Origin: Sphingobacteriaceae bacterium
Lineage (GTDB): Bacteria > Bacteroidota > Bacteroidia > Sphingobacteriales > Sphingobacteriaceae
Direction: 5' to 3'
DNA length: 64,000 nt
NCBI GenBank assembly: GCA_947460875.1
Contig: CANHGR010000005.1
Location: 62,001-126,000 of the forward strand
Shown: positions 36,757 through 45,889 of the stretch, in pieces
Layout of the letters: each line of letters starts with the position of its first letter
Numbering within the stretch: the first letter of the stretch is position 1
The notes under the pieces: generated by a model
What the model was told of the DNA's origin: nothing
Seen by the model: the letters and a program-made list of their open reading frames with translations, nothing else
Database searches by the model: none
Position numbers and translations under genes: made by a program

Positions 36757-37150
36757 ATTAATGCACTACTAAGCGCTTACAGCGACATTTTAAACCAGTC
36801 AACAGTCATGCTTACATGAATGGAAATTATGCGGTGCGGCTCATTAGTTGCTACATAAATTTTAGGTTATCACCATTTACGCTCTTGAAAAATGGCATTT
36901 AAAGGTACGATCGGTCGCTATATCAGAGCTTTTACCTGATGAGAAACTTGATTGCGCAGAAGCAAACTCGGCGGCTGCGCCTGTAGCGTGAAAAATGTAT
37001 AAAAGTGGCAGATAACCCTCCGCAAAAACGTCCAATTGTTTTTTTTAGCATGAAGAATAAAATTGAAAAATCAGGAAGCGTACCACAGACTTTGCTTTGC
37101 AGCAGTAATTCCCTAACTTTATTACAAACCAATTAGCCAAGCATATAATC
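36757..37150. other. Intergenic region, nothing recognisable
   Basis: In these 394 bases I find no gene, RNA or strong hairpin. A 66-codon reading frame on the minus strand (36932-37132) has no plausible composition or start context. The promoter of the esterase gene must lie near its right end. Confidence 0.5.
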
Positions 37151-38749
37151 ATGTACAAACCTGAGCATCTTGAAAATTCAGTACTTAATCGTCGCGAGTT
37201 TTTAAAACAAACTTCTATACTCGGCGCAGCAGCCGCTGCGAGCGCTATTTTTCCATGGTCGGCTTTTGCTGCAGATAGGTTTCCCGTAGTTGAAACAATC
37301 TACGGTAAAATTAGAGGGATGGATGTTGCCGGAATCAAGACCTTTCGCGGTATACATTATGGAGCAAATACCGCCGGAGTGAATCGTTTTATGCCCCCGA
37401 TTAAACCAAAAAAGTGGACAGATATAGTTGATGCATTCGCTTATGGGCCCGCATCACCTCAGACGCCGGGTAATCCGGCCGACGGATACACGCAAGCAGT
37501 AAATTGGGATACACACGTAAAATCGGGTGTTAGTGAGGATTGTCTTGTACTAAATGTGTGGTCGCCGGCGCTGAATGATGGAGGCAATCGGCCAGTATTC
37601 TTTTATATTCATGGTGGAGGATTTACCAACGGATCCGGCGGTGCATTGTTCGACGGAGACCCACTATCACGTTTGGGAAATGCTGTGGTCGTAACAGTGA
37701 ATCATCGTATCGGACCGATGGGCTATATGGATCTTAGTCAGATAGGTGGTTCTAAATTTGCATCTTCAGGCTTAGTTGGGCAGTTAGATTTAGTAGCGGC
37801 ATTAGAATGGGTACGAGATAACATCACCAATTTTGGAGGAAATCCGGGTAACGTGATGCTATTTGGCCAGTCGGGCGGTGGTGCAAAAATATCTACTTTA
37901 ATGGCAATGCCATTAGCAAAAGGGCTTTTTCATAAAGCTGCTGTGCAAAGTGGTTCGACAATCACTCTAGCTCCACGTGAGCGGAACGCAGAACAGGCGG
38001 CCAAACTATTTGATGAGCTGAAGATTAGCAAATCAAAAATTAAAGATATCCAGAATGTGTCATGGACAAGTATACTTGAAGCGCAGGCTAACAGCGGATT
38101 TAGTCCGTTTGTAGACGGAAATATAATCCCTAATCATCCATTTGATCCCGGAGCGCCGGAAGTATCTGCTGATGTACCGCTTATTATTGGTTATACCCGC
38201 GAAGACGCCGGGCTACGTACGCTTAGCGCATCAGAACTAACTGAAGAGGGTCTAAAGAAATGGGCGCAGGAAACTTATCAGGATAAGGGTTCTAACATCT
38301 TAAATCTTTACAAAAAAGTATACCCGAATGCTAGTCCATTTTTAATACAATCGAGAATCAGAACTGATTCAACTACCCGCAAAAGGGCAACCACAATGGC
38401 CGAAAGAAAGGCCGCACAAAATCGTGGAGCCGCCTACTTATTCGAGCTGGATTGGGCATCGCCTTCCTTTGAAGGTCGCTTTGGAGCAACACATGGCACT
38501 GATCTGGGACTGGTTTTCGGAAATCCGCGCGATCCTATTGCGGGCAACACACCCGAAGCACGTAAAATGGCAAATATTGTCGGCTCGGCATTTGTTGCAT
38601 TTGCAAAAACAGGTAGTCCTAATTGTGATAAGATTCCGGACTGGAAGCCGTATAGCGCTGAAAATCGCTCAACCATGATTTTTGATCTCGAATGCCGTGC
38701 TGTGAATGACCCCACAAAGGAGTTGAGATTGTTGTGGGAAACGATGTAG
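37151..38749 (+). CDS. Tat-exported type B carboxylesterase
   Basis: Alpha/beta-hydrolase of 532 residues, cutting carboxylic esters in the periplasm. A twin-arginine signal (NRREFLKQTS, then an Ala-rich core, ending AFAAD) directs folded export. The core has FRGIHYGA, the oxyanion segment IHGGGFTNGSG, and the nucleophile S241 in FGQSGGGAK, where most relatives have GESAG. The likely acid is E351 in GYTREDAG, and the histidine is H448 in THGTDL. The length is that of para-nitrobenzyl esterase or cholinesterase-type enzymes. It stands alone and ends at a strong bidirectional terminator shared with rpmA. Confidence 0.92.
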   Translation: MYKPEHLENSVLNRREFLKQTSILGAAAAASAIFPWSAFAADRFPVVETIYGKIRGMDVAGIKTFRGIHYGANTAGVNRFMPPIKPKKWTDIVDAFAYGPASPQTPGNPADGYTQAVNWDTHVKSGVSEDCLVLNVWSPALNDGGNRPVFFYIHGGGFTNGSGGALFDGDPLSRLGNAVVVTVNHRIGPMGYMDLSQIGGSKFASSGLVGQLDLVAALEWVRDNITNFGGNPGNVMLFGQSGGGAKISTLMAMPLAKGLFHKAAVQSGSTITLAPRERNAEQAAKLFDELKISKSKIKDIQNVSWTSILEAQANSGFSPFVDGNIIPNHPFDPGAPEVSADVPLIIGYTREDAGLRTLSASELTEEGLKKWAQETYQDKGSNILNLYKKVYPNASPFLIQSRIRTDSTTRKRATTMAERKAAQNRGAAYLFELDWASPSFEGRFGATHGTDLGLVFGNPRDPIAGNTPEARKMANIVGSAFVAFAKTGSPNCDKIPDWKPYSAENRSTMIFDLECRAVNDPTKELRLLWETM

Positions 38750-38808
38750 AAGCTGGAAAGTTGGGCTAAGCAACTAAAGTAGAACCTTTAATTACAAGAA
38801 CAACCCAA

Positions 38809-38846
38809 ACAAAAAGGCCTCGCAGAGAAATCTGCAAGGCCTTTTT
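38809..38846. terminator. Bidirectional intrinsic terminator
   Basis: The arms AGGCCTCGCAGA and TCTGCAAGGCCT pair except for one C-A mismatch, with a 4-base loop, an A-run before and a T-run after. It separates the esterase gene on the plus strand from the rplU-rpmA operon on the minus strand. Confidence 0.9.
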
Positions 38847-38862
38847 GTTTAACGAGGTAAAA

Positions 38863-39366
38863 TTATTCTTCAGTAGCCGGAGCTTCAGGAGCTGCATCCA
38901 TCGCTGCCTTCTTAGCCGGAGCTTTTTTCTTTGCAACTGGAGTTACTACAGCTTTAACTTCTGAGGCCGCTGCTTTTTTAGCCGCAACCTTCTTAGCAGG
39001 AGCTTCTGCTGCTTCAACAGCGACAGGTACAGCTACTTCCTGCACTTCTACTGCCTTTTCTGCAACTGGAGCTGCAACTTTCTTAACCGGAGCTGCGTCA
39101 ACAACAACAGACTGGAAAGGAAGAATAGAAACATATGATTTATCATTCGCTTTCTTTTTGAAAAGTACTGTTCCGTTAATTAAAGCGAACAATGTGTGGT
39201 CCTTTCCCATCCCTACATTTTTATCAGGGTGATGTTTAGTTCCACGTTGACGAACGATGATATTACCTGCAATCGCAGCCTGTCCACCGAAAATTTTGAT
39301 TCCTAAACGTTTGCTATGCGATTCGCGACCGTTATTGGAGCTACCCGCTCCTTTTTTATGTGCCAT
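38863..39366 (-). CDS. rpmA: Ribosomal protein L27 with long Ala/Lys-rich C-terminal extension
   Basis: Large-subunit protein near the peptidyl-transferase centre. Residues 1-85 are a standard L27: [20 protein letters not shown], then [15 protein letters not shown], then GKDHTLFAL, ending near SILPFQ. Beyond that follow 82 further residues made almost only of Ala, Val, Lys, Pro and Glu with KKVAA and KKAPAKKAA units, ending in acidic TEE. Most L27 proteins have 85-95 residues, so this tail doubles the protein. The frame is continuous and ends at TAA close to the terminator, so it is not an obvious read-through artefact. It follows rplU by 49 bases in the usual rplU-rpmA operon. Confidence 0.93.
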   Translation of the reverse strand: MAHKKGAGSSNNGRESHSKRLGIKIFGGQAAIAGNIIVRQRGTKHHPDKNVGMGKDHTLFALINGTVLFKKKANDKSYVSILPFQSVVVDAAPVKKVAAPVAEKAVEVQEVAVPVAVEAAEAPAKKVAAKKAAASEVKAVVTPVAKKKAPAKKAAMDAAPEAPATEE

Positions 39367-39415
39367 GAGCTTATTCTATTTTATAAATTGCTAAGCAATT
39401 CAGATTTAAATAATA

Positions 39416-39727
39416 TTATAATGTGATCCCTGTGATCTCGATCTTAGTGAATTGCTGACGATGGCCATTCTTTTTCTTATATCCCTTGCGACGTTTCTTT
39501 TTGAAAACAATCACCTTATCACCTTTTAAATGAGACACTATCTTAGCTGAAACTTTAGCACCTTTCAATCCGGGCGTGCCCACTTGAAACTTACCACCGT
39601 CTTCTGCCAATAATACCTTGTCAAATTCAATACTAGCGCCTTCATCTCCCTGTAAACGGTGTACAAAGAGTTGCTGGTCTTTTGCAACCTTAAATTGCTG
39701 TCCGGCTATACTTACTATTGCGTACAT
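39416..39727 (-). CDS. rplU: Ribosomal protein L21
   Basis: Large-subunit ribosomal protein of 103 residues. The start [21 protein letters not shown] and the C-terminal basic [20 protein letters not shown] are diagnostic. The length is normal and no extension is present, unlike rpmA downstream. The operon order rplU-rpmA is conserved across bacteria. Its promoter must lie between 39727 and mgtE, in about 90 bases. Confidence 0.97.
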   Translation of the reverse strand: MYAIVSIAGQQFKVAKDQQLFVHRLQGDEGASIEFDKVLLAEDGGKFQVGTPGLKGAKVSAKIVSHLKGDKVIVFKKKRRKGYKKKNGHRQQFTKIEITGITL

Positions 39728-39819
39728 TATTGATTAAATTATATTTTTAAAATGAGGTGCAAATATAGAATTTTCTTTTTGAAAGAAAAAGTAAATTAAA
39801 CAGCTGGAACAATAGCTTG

Positions 39820-41169
39820 TCATAACAAAACAGAACTTGCAAGGCCAAGTAAAAGCAGAAAACCAAATACGTCTGTAAAGGTTGTGATAATAATAGAAGA
39901 AGCAATTGCAGGGTCTATACCTAAGTGCTTTAAAATCAATGGTATAGACGATCCGGCTATGCCTGCAATAATCAAATTTCCGGTCATTGCGAAAAATACT
40001 ACCAAACCGAGTTTTGGGTCGCCTTGAAAAAAAAGCGCAAACAGGAAAACAATAAAACCGTTTACCGCTCCATTTATTAAACCGACGGTGAACTCTTTTA
40101 AAACCGTACGATACGACTGATTATCCGTAAGATCGTTCAAAGAAATACGTCTCACAGTTACGGCAAGTGCCTGTGTTGCAGCATTGCCTCCCATTCCGGC
40201 AATCATAACCATGAAGCCTGCCAGTGCCGGGATAAGGTTTATCGTGGGCTCAAAGTGTCGAATGACAGAAAACGCTAGAAAAGCTGTTCCTAAATTTAGG
40301 ATAAGCCAGGGTAAACGGCTTTTCACAGCCTCTTTCCAGTTACCTGAGAGCTCTTCGTCTTCTGATACCCCAGAAATTTTCAAGATATCCTCGGTATTCT
40401 CTTCTTCCATCACATCAATAACGTCGTCAAATGTGATTCTACCAAGAAGATGCATTTCATCATCCACTACTGGAATACTCGTTAAATTATACTGGGAAAT
40501 AAGTTTTGCCACCTCCTCCTGATCAGTGTCGGCTTTTACAAATACGAATTCATCATTGATCAGGTCGTCGATCCGAACGGTGTATTTCGCCTTAATGATG
40601 CTTTTTAAAGATACTATCCCCACGAGATGGTTATCATCATCAACGACATTAATCGTATAAAACTCCTCCATTTCTTCCGACTGCCGAATAACTTCGTCGA
40701 GTGCCTCCTTCTTCTTGAAGCTTCGATTCACCCTAATTACTTGAGTGTTCATTAAGCCACCCGCAGAATCCTCAGGGTAATTTAGAAGATTACGAATTTG
40801 TGAAGCATCTTCCTCGTCAAGCTCCTCAAGAATCAGATTTTGCTGGTTTTCTGATAACTGGCTGATAATATCCGTCGCGTCATCATAGTCCAGCTCTTCC
40901 ATGATCTCAGAGCGTTTCTCGGGATGCAGATTCCCGAGTATTTTTTCCGGGTGTATACCGGCGTCCATCTCGGAAATAACCTCTGATGCAATATCAGACG
41001 GCAGAATGTTAATGATCCTCTCTCTCGACTCTTGAGGTAGACTTTCAAACAGAATTGCGATTTCTGAAGCATGATATTCCTCCAACAGGGCTTTAAGCTC
41101 CGTTTCGTTGCCCTCAAGCGCAGTTTTTATGCGCTGAATATCGGTCTTATCAAGTTCGAAAGATTGCAT
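39820..41169 (-). CDS. mgtE: Magnesium transporter MgtE
   Basis: Mg2+ channel-transporter of the inner membrane. The 449 residues show the family order. An N-terminal MgtE_N superhelical domain runs to about residue 135 (repeated LPSDIASEVISEM, LDYDDATDIISQL), two CBS domains follow at about 140-260, and a C-terminal transmembrane part holds five helices. The pore-lining GGNAATQALAVTVRR and the AGSSIPLILKHLGIDPAIAS motif are intact. The CBS domains sense cytosolic Mg2+. It is the third gene of a WbqC-corA-mgtE series, 51 bases after corA. Confidence 0.95.
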   Translation of the reverse strand: MQSFELDKTDIQRIKTALEGNETELKALLEEYHASEIAILFESLPQESRERIINILPSDIASEVISEMDAGIHPEKILGNLHPEKRSEIMEELDYDDATDIISQLSENQQNLILEELDEEDASQIRNLLNYPEDSAGGLMNTQVIRVNRSFKKKEALDEVIRQSEEMEEFYTINVVDDDNHLVGIVSLKSIIKAKYTVRIDDLINDEFVFVKADTDQEEVAKLISQYNLTSIPVVDDEMHLLGRITFDDVIDVMEEENTEDILKISGVSEDEELSGNWKEAVKSRLPWLILNLGTAFLAFSVIRHFEPTINLIPALAGFMVMIAGMGGNAATQALAVTVRRISLNDLTDNQSYRTVLKEFTVGLINGAVNGFIVFLFALFFQGDPKLGLVVFFAMTGNLIIAGIAGSSIPLILKHLGIDPAIASSIIITTFTDVFGFLLLLGLASSVLL

Positions 41170-41220
41170 GGTGTGCTAAATTAGGAAAAACGAACGGGAT
41201 TCAGCCGTATTGAAGCGATT

Positions 41221-42339
41221 TTAGGATTTTAGCCAGCCCTTTCTCCAAAACCAAATGATTTGTAAAACCGATATGAAGAACATAGCTACGATTGTATACA
41301 CGTAACCGTTCTCGGCATATAACTCGGGCATATTATTGTGCAGAACGTTTCCGGTTTTCGGATCCTGATAAGCGAAGTTCATTCCATAAACCCCGGCGAT
41401 AAATGTTAGAGGAATAAATATCGATGAGATGATGGTGAGCACCTTCATGATTTCGTTCATCCGATTGCTTACAATCGATAAATTCATATCGATTAGACTG
41501 GTGGTGATATCTTTATAACTTTCAACAAGATCGATCAACTGCATGCAATGATCATAGGCGTCTTTTAAAAACGTCTTTGTTTCAAAATGTATCAATGACG
41601 ATTCACTCCTCAACATGTCGTTTAGTTTATCACGCTCAGGCCATGCTGCGCGGCGAACCATAATCATTGCTCTTTTGATATCCTGAATTTTAAACATAAT
41701 CGATTTATCGGGCTTTCTATATAGCAATTCTTCGATCGTTTCCAATTCATCACCTAGCTTAAAAATCAATGTAAAATAATTGTCAATGACAGCATCCATT
41801 AATGAATACATCATATAGGAGGTGCCGCCAGTGCGGATAATTCCTTTTCCCTGTTCAAGAATGGGGATTACCCGGTCTATGCAATCGGTACAGTCTACTT
41901 GAAAGCTAACTAAAATCTTAGGCATCAGCAGAAAAGATATCTGCTCATTCTCTATTTCGAGCTCCGGGTTAACGTATAACATCCTACTTGTCGCAAATAG
42001 ATAGTCATTATATTCATCAAGCTTCGGACGCTGATAGGTATGGGTGATATCATCTGTCACGAGCTTATGAATATTAAATTCCAACTCGAAAAACTCAAGG
42101 AACTCATGTTTTACTTCTCCTCTGAAGTCTATCCAGTGTGTTAAAGATTTGTTTTCTTTTAGCAATAATTTGAGCTGCAAAGCATTGCTGACAAAATTGA
42201 CAAAATATGATTCACTATTATATGAATACAATGTAATCCTGGAAACCGTCGTCTCCCTCTCGGTTAGTGCCGCACCGGACAGGCTGGCAGCCGCCGAGTT
42301 GCGCTTGGGCTTTATCCGAATACGTCTAATTTTGGACAT
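41221..42339 (-). CDS. corA: Magnesium/cobalt transporter CorA
   Basis: Pentameric Mg2+/Co2+ channel of the inner membrane. The 372 residues consist of a long N-terminal cytosolic domain and two C-terminal helices. The GMN signature is in GVYGMNFAY between the two helices, and the second helix starts YVYTIVAMFFI. A basic N-terminal tail (RRIRIKPKRNSAA) precedes the usual start. It starts 2 bases after the WbqC stop and is followed by MgtE, an unrelated transporter of the same ion. Confidence 0.95.
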   Translation of the reverse strand: MSKIRRIRIKPKRNSAAASLSGAALTERETTVSRITLYSYNSESYFVNFVSNALQLKLLLKENKSLTHWIDFRGEVKHEFLEFFELEFNIHKLVTDDITHTYQRPKLDEYNDYLFATSRMLYVNPELEIENEQISFLLMPKILVSFQVDCTDCIDRVIPILEQGKGIIRTGGTSYMMYSLMDAVIDNYFTLIFKLGDELETIEELLYRKPDKSIMFKIQDIKRAMIMVRRAAWPERDKLNDMLRSESSLIHFETKTFLKDAYDHCMQLIDLVESYKDITTSLIDMNLSIVSNRMNEIMKVLTIISSIFIPLTFIAGVYGMNFAYQDPKTGNVLHNNMPELYAENGYVYTIVAMFFISVLQIIWFWRKGWLKS

Positions 42340-42341
42340 TT

Positions 42342-42947
42342 CTAAAAATAAAGTCGACTTTGAGGACCTTGACTGAATAACAAATCGACCACGCTTAAGT
42401 TCGGTAAAAAACCGTTACGTTCTTCAAAAACTTGAAAATAAGGCTTTGTGACATGGAGAGAATAATTTTTAGGATTGACAGTATGCCGAAAATCAGTAAA
42501 GTTATCGTAGCCTTTTTCAAAAGCAGCGGTATAGTTATAACGTTTATCTATTTTAAGGTGCTTGAGTAATAGCTGTAGTATTGCCTCATTAAAATCGAAT
42601 AAATATTTCGCCTTAGTTTCATAAAATTTGGCAAAATCATTTTCATAAAACTCAAAATACGTAGAACTGCGGTAAGATGTTTGAATACTCATCCAATGAA
42701 GGCGCTGCCAGTTTAAATCATAACTAATCCTTACATCTTTGACCGGAGTATATGCTTTCGACCCTCTGACAACCGGCACAGTTAAATCAAGTCGGCCATT
42801 AGGTGATTGTATCGTGGTTCGATTGCGGTATGTCTGCTTCGGAAAATGTTCAAAACGTTCAATTAAAATCTCGCTACTGCGGACGAGATGGCTGAAAAAT
42901 TCTATCGGCGGCAGGTAAAATAATGGTAAAATTGCGCCTTTATTCAT
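42342..42947 (-). CDS. WbqC-like family protein
   Basis: The 201-residue protein matches WbqC: an N-terminal segment GAILPLFYLPPIEFFSHL, RNRTTIQSPNGRLDLTVPV, and W-x-x-LHWMSIQTSYRSS with conserved His and Trp, followed by a TVNPKNY tail. WbqC proteins occur in surface polysaccharide clusters and in Bacteroidota beside signal peptidase; the reaction is not proven. It precedes corA by 2 bases. The divergent gene on the other side is an envelope acyltransferase, which would suit an envelope role. Confidence 0.85.
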   Translation of the reverse strand: MNKGAILPLFYLPPIEFFSHLVRSSEILIERFEHFPKQTYRNRTTIQSPNGRLDLTVPVVRGSKAYTPVKDVRISYDLNWQRLHWMSIQTSYRSSTYFEFYENDFAKFYETKAKYLFDFNEAILQLLLKHLKIDKRYNYTAAFEKGYDNFTDFRHTVNPKNYSLHVTKPYFQVFEERNGFLPNLSVVDLLFSQGPQSRLYF

Positions 42948-42985
42948 CTTATGAATTAAGTTTGTAAATCAATTCGCCGAAATTA

Positions 42986-43876
42986 ATGATAAAAAAAGTT
43001 CTTTTCAGACTCGCAAGTGCTTTTTTATATCTGATCTCATTGTTGCCATTTTGGGCGCTATATATGCTGTCGGATCTGCTTTTTTTAATACTATTTTACT
43101 TAATTCATTACAGGCGAAACGTCGTACAAGAGAATCTAACCAATGCCTTTCCTGAGATGAGTAAAGATGAGCGTGCTGTAATCGAAAGGAAGTACTTTCG
43201 ATTTTTAGCCGACCTCATCGTTGAATCAATAAAAATGTTTTCTATCACCGAAGAAGAGTTGAAAAAGCGTTTCCGATTCAATAATTTAATTGAGATTACT
43301 AAGTATCTCGATAAAAACAGATCGGTTATTGCTGTAACCGGACACTATGGCAATTGGGAATGGGGCTCACTAATTACGGCACTGATATTCCCTGAACCGA
43401 TATTAGTTGTTTACAAACCCTTGGCTAACGAAAGCTTTGGCAAACTCATCAATGACACACGTTCGCGCTTTGGAACGGTAATGGTGTCGATGAAAAACAC
43501 GCTGAGAAAAGTTTTAGAATTTAAGAAAAATGCCAGAAAATATCTGCTCGTTTTAGTAGGCGACCAGACACCGTCGAGAGAGGAAATTAATTATTTCACC
43601 ACATTCCTAAATCAGCCTACATACGTCTTTCTAGGGATCGAAAAAATTGCAAAAATAAACAACAATCCGATCATATACTTTAGTATAACACCTTACAAAA
43701 GAGGTTATTACGAGTGTGATATCGAAGCTCTTGCAGAAAACCCTCAGAGTGTTGAAGAGTACGGGATAACCGAACAACACATACGTGTACTTGAAAAAAT
43801 CATACGTGATAAACCCGAGTACTGGCTTTGGTCGCACCGCAGATGGAAATTTAAGCCCGAGGAGATCAAGAAATGA
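42986..43876 (+). CDS. Lipid A biosynthesis-type acyltransferase (LpxL/HtrB-like)
   Basis: Membrane-bound enzyme of 296 residues transferring an acyl chain to a lipid A precursor or related lipid. Residues 10-40 form the N-terminal membrane segment. The catalytic HYGNWEWG motif (HxxxxE) lies at about residue 118. The GDQTPS motif and the final PEYWLWSHRRWK motif are both diagnostic. Known enteric orthologues act on Kdo2-lipid IVA. It overlaps the next gene by 4 bases (ATGA), so the two are translated together. Confidence 0.92.
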   Translation: MIKKVLFRLASAFLYLISLLPFWALYMLSDLLFLILFYLIHYRRNVVQENLTNAFPEMSKDERAVIERKYFRFLADLIVESIKMFSITEEELKKRFRFNNLIEITKYLDKNRSVIAVTGHYGNWEWGSLITALIFPEPILVVYKPLANESFGKLINDTRSRFGTVMVSMKNTLRKVLEFKKNARKYLLVLVGDQTPSREEINYFTTFLNQPTYVFLGIEKIAKINNNPIIYFSITPYKRGYYECDIEALAENPQSVEEYGITEQHIRVLEKIIRDKPEYWLWSHRRWKFKPEEIKK

Positions 43877-44892
43877 TAAAATACCCAAAAGTATCTGTTA
43901 TAATATTGAATTGGAATGGAAAGCTATTCTTAGAGCAATTCATGCCTTCTGTATACAACTCATCTTATCCGAACCTAGAAATTGTCCTAGGCGACAATGC
44001 ATCGACCGATGATTCAGTTTCATTTATACAGGAGCACTTTCCTACCGTAAAGGTTATTATAAACGACAGGAATTATGGCTTTGCTGAAGGGTATAATCGC
44101 GTTCTAACGCATGTCGAGGCAGATTATTTGGTTTTGTTAAATTCTGATGTTGAAGTCAGCACTAGTTGGATTGAGCCTGTTATCCGCCTGATGGAATCTG
44201 ACCCGAATATCGCTGCTGCACAACCGAAATTGAGATCATACTATGAGAAGGGAATGTTTGAATACGCAGGTGCTGCAGGCGGATTCTTAGACAAATATGG
44301 ATACCCTTTTTGTAGGGGAAGAATTTTCGACACTGTTGAGAAAGATATTGGACAATACGATTTTTCTTCTGAAATATTTTGGGCTTCGGGTGCAGCCCTT
44401 TTTATTAAGAAGCATTATTGGGATGAAATGGGCGGCTTTGATGCTGGCTTTTTCGCTCATATGGAAGAAATTGATCTTTGCTGGCGATTAAAAAACCGAG
44501 GCCATAAAATTATGTATTGCGCTGAATCTGTGGTATATCATGTTGGAGCCGGCACCTTAAGCAAGGATAATCCGAATAAAACGTACCTAAATTTTAGAAA
44601 CAACCTGGCCATGCTGCGCAAGAACTTACATCCGGCGCTGGCGCTATTGATCATTATTACTCGCTTTTGGCTTGATTTCTTCACGCTACTACATTTTTTG
44701 TTTAATGGGAAGTTCGCGCATGCATTATCAATCAGTAAAGCACATGTGGACTTTCTATTGCATATACCTAGAAATTCTTCGAAAACTGAAAAAGACAGAA
44801 CAAATTTTAATTCAAAAGGTATGCTTAATACAAGTATTGTTTGGCAGTATTTTGTCAAGAAAAAGAAGCGTTTCCCGGAAATTAAGTTTTAA
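43873..44892 (+). CDS. Glycosyltransferase family 2
   Basis: Inverting glycosyltransferase of 339 residues for cell-surface glycans. The GT-A fold begins VSVIILNWNGKLFLEQF. The donor-binding GDNASTDDSV, the LVLLNSDVEV (DxD-like) motif and FFAHMEEIDLCWR follow in the order of the rhamnosyltransferase-like branch. A hydrophobic C-terminal segment at about 245-275 probably anchors it to the membrane. It follows the acyltransferase with overlap, so both probably act on the lipopolysaccharide or a related envelope glycolipid. Confidence 0.92.
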   Translation: MIKYPKVSVIILNWNGKLFLEQFMPSVYNSSYPNLEIVLGDNASTDDSVSFIQEHFPTVKVIINDRNYGFAEGYNRVLTHVEADYLVLLNSDVEVSTSWIEPVIRLMESDPNIAAAQPKLRSYYEKGMFEYAGAAGGFLDKYGYPFCRGRIFDTVEKDIGQYDFSSEIFWASGAALFIKKHYWDEMGGFDAGFFAHMEEIDLCWRLKNRGHKIMYCAESVVYHVGAGTLSKDNPNKTYLNFRNNLAMLRKNLHPALALLIIITRFWLDFFTLLHFLFNGKFAHALSISKAHVDFLLHIPRNSSKTEKDRTNFNSKGMLNTSIVWQYFVKKKKRFPEIKF

Positions 44893-44983
44893 ACCGATAT
44901 TATGATTTTATCATAAATAGGATATTTTTTCCTCTATTATTAAACTTTATCAAGGTCGAACCGTTTATCTCTATAATTAGTTC

Positions 44984-45289
44984 ATGGCGAATCAAGGTAA
45001 ATTTTCAGAGATCATTAACGGGAAAAACCCTGTATTGGTAGATTTTTTTGCGGAATGGTGTGGACCTTGCAAGGTAATGGCGCCTATCCTTACCGAATTA
45101 AAAAGCCGGATGAAAGACAATATTACTATTCTAAAGATTGATATCGACAAAAATCCCGCAGCTGCAAATGCTTATTCTGTTATAAGCGTGCCTACACTCA
45201 TTCTCTTTAAAAACGGACAGATCAAGTGGCGACAATCCGGCGTTGTACAATGTTCACAATTGCAAGAAGTGATCAAGAGCGTAATATAG
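44984..45289 (+). CDS. Thioredoxin
   Basis: Small redox protein of 101 residues without signal peptide. The active-site WCGPCK covers residues 25-30, and the cis-Pro loop is SVPTLILF at about residue 67. Cys26 and Cys29 are present. It would be reduced by the thioredoxin reductase at the left edge of the window. Its last 17 bases overlap the 3' end of the gene on the other strand. A promoter must lie in the 90 bases after the glycosyltransferase gene. Confidence 0.95.
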   Translation: MANQGKFSEIINGKNPVLVDFFAEWCGPCKVMAPILTELKSRMKDNITILKIDIDKNPAAANAYSVISVPTLILFKNGQIKWRQSGVVQCSQLQEVIKSVI

Positions 45290-45743
45290 CCTCCTCTGCC
45301 CCTTCTTTCACGTTACTCCTTTCATTCAAAGCCAATATTTCTTCAGGCAGTCGATAATCTGCAAGGCCAAGTTCAGCGGCATATCTACAGTTCGAAAAAT
45401 GCCCAGGCGAAATAAAAACGGGCATATCAAAGCCTAATTGAATATAATATTGAGTAATAAAAACTGTTACCGGCAAAGAATTTGCTGTTTCTTTAATGCT
45501 ATCTGTTAAGCGAGAAAGTGGCTTAAGAAGCAATTTAATATTGTAGCAAGTCAGCTTATCGTGAACAATCATCCATTGCCTAAAATCACCTGACTTAATT
45601 TCTACAGCGTCTGACTTTACGCCAGTTAATGTGCCTATCAGGTGTTTACGTTCGCTTCCATCTATATTTTCAATCCATACCTGCTGACCAATATATTTGG
45701 AAAACACCTGTAGTCTGGTTTTTATATCTATAATTCGATTCAT
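45273..45743 (-). CDS. Hypothetical protein of unknown function
   Basis: A 156-residue protein without signal peptide or membrane segment. The first half looks beta-rich ([33 protein letters not shown]) like a small barrel. The centre [16 protein letters not shown] and the end SCGYAAEL-like [12 protein letters not shown] resemble small proteins often seen in Bacteroidota prophages, but I see no phage context. I cannot assign a function. It converges with the thioredoxin gene with a 17-base overlap and diverges from the EamA gene. Confidence 0.55.
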   Translation of the reverse strand: MNRIIDIKTRLQVFSKYIGQQVWIENIDGSERKHLIGTLTGVKSDAVEIKSGDFRQWMIVHDKLTCYNIKLLLKPLSRLTDSIKETANSLPVTVFITQYYIQLGFDMPVFISPGHFSNCRYAAELGLADYRLPEEILALNERSNVKEGAEEAILRS

Positions 45744-45889
45744 AAAACAAAGATAAAAATACTAATATTTTTAGCAAATATTATTGGTATTTATTATAGG
45801 TTTTTGAATGACAAATAGCATAAAAATATCACTATTGCTATTTTAATCGAACAATTGAGATAATTAAATTATTTTAGCGGCGTAAATAA

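Noticed and set aside
36932-37132. 66-codon frame on the minus strand before the esterase
   Set aside because: Its composition is unlike a protein, it has no ribosome-binding site and no known family.
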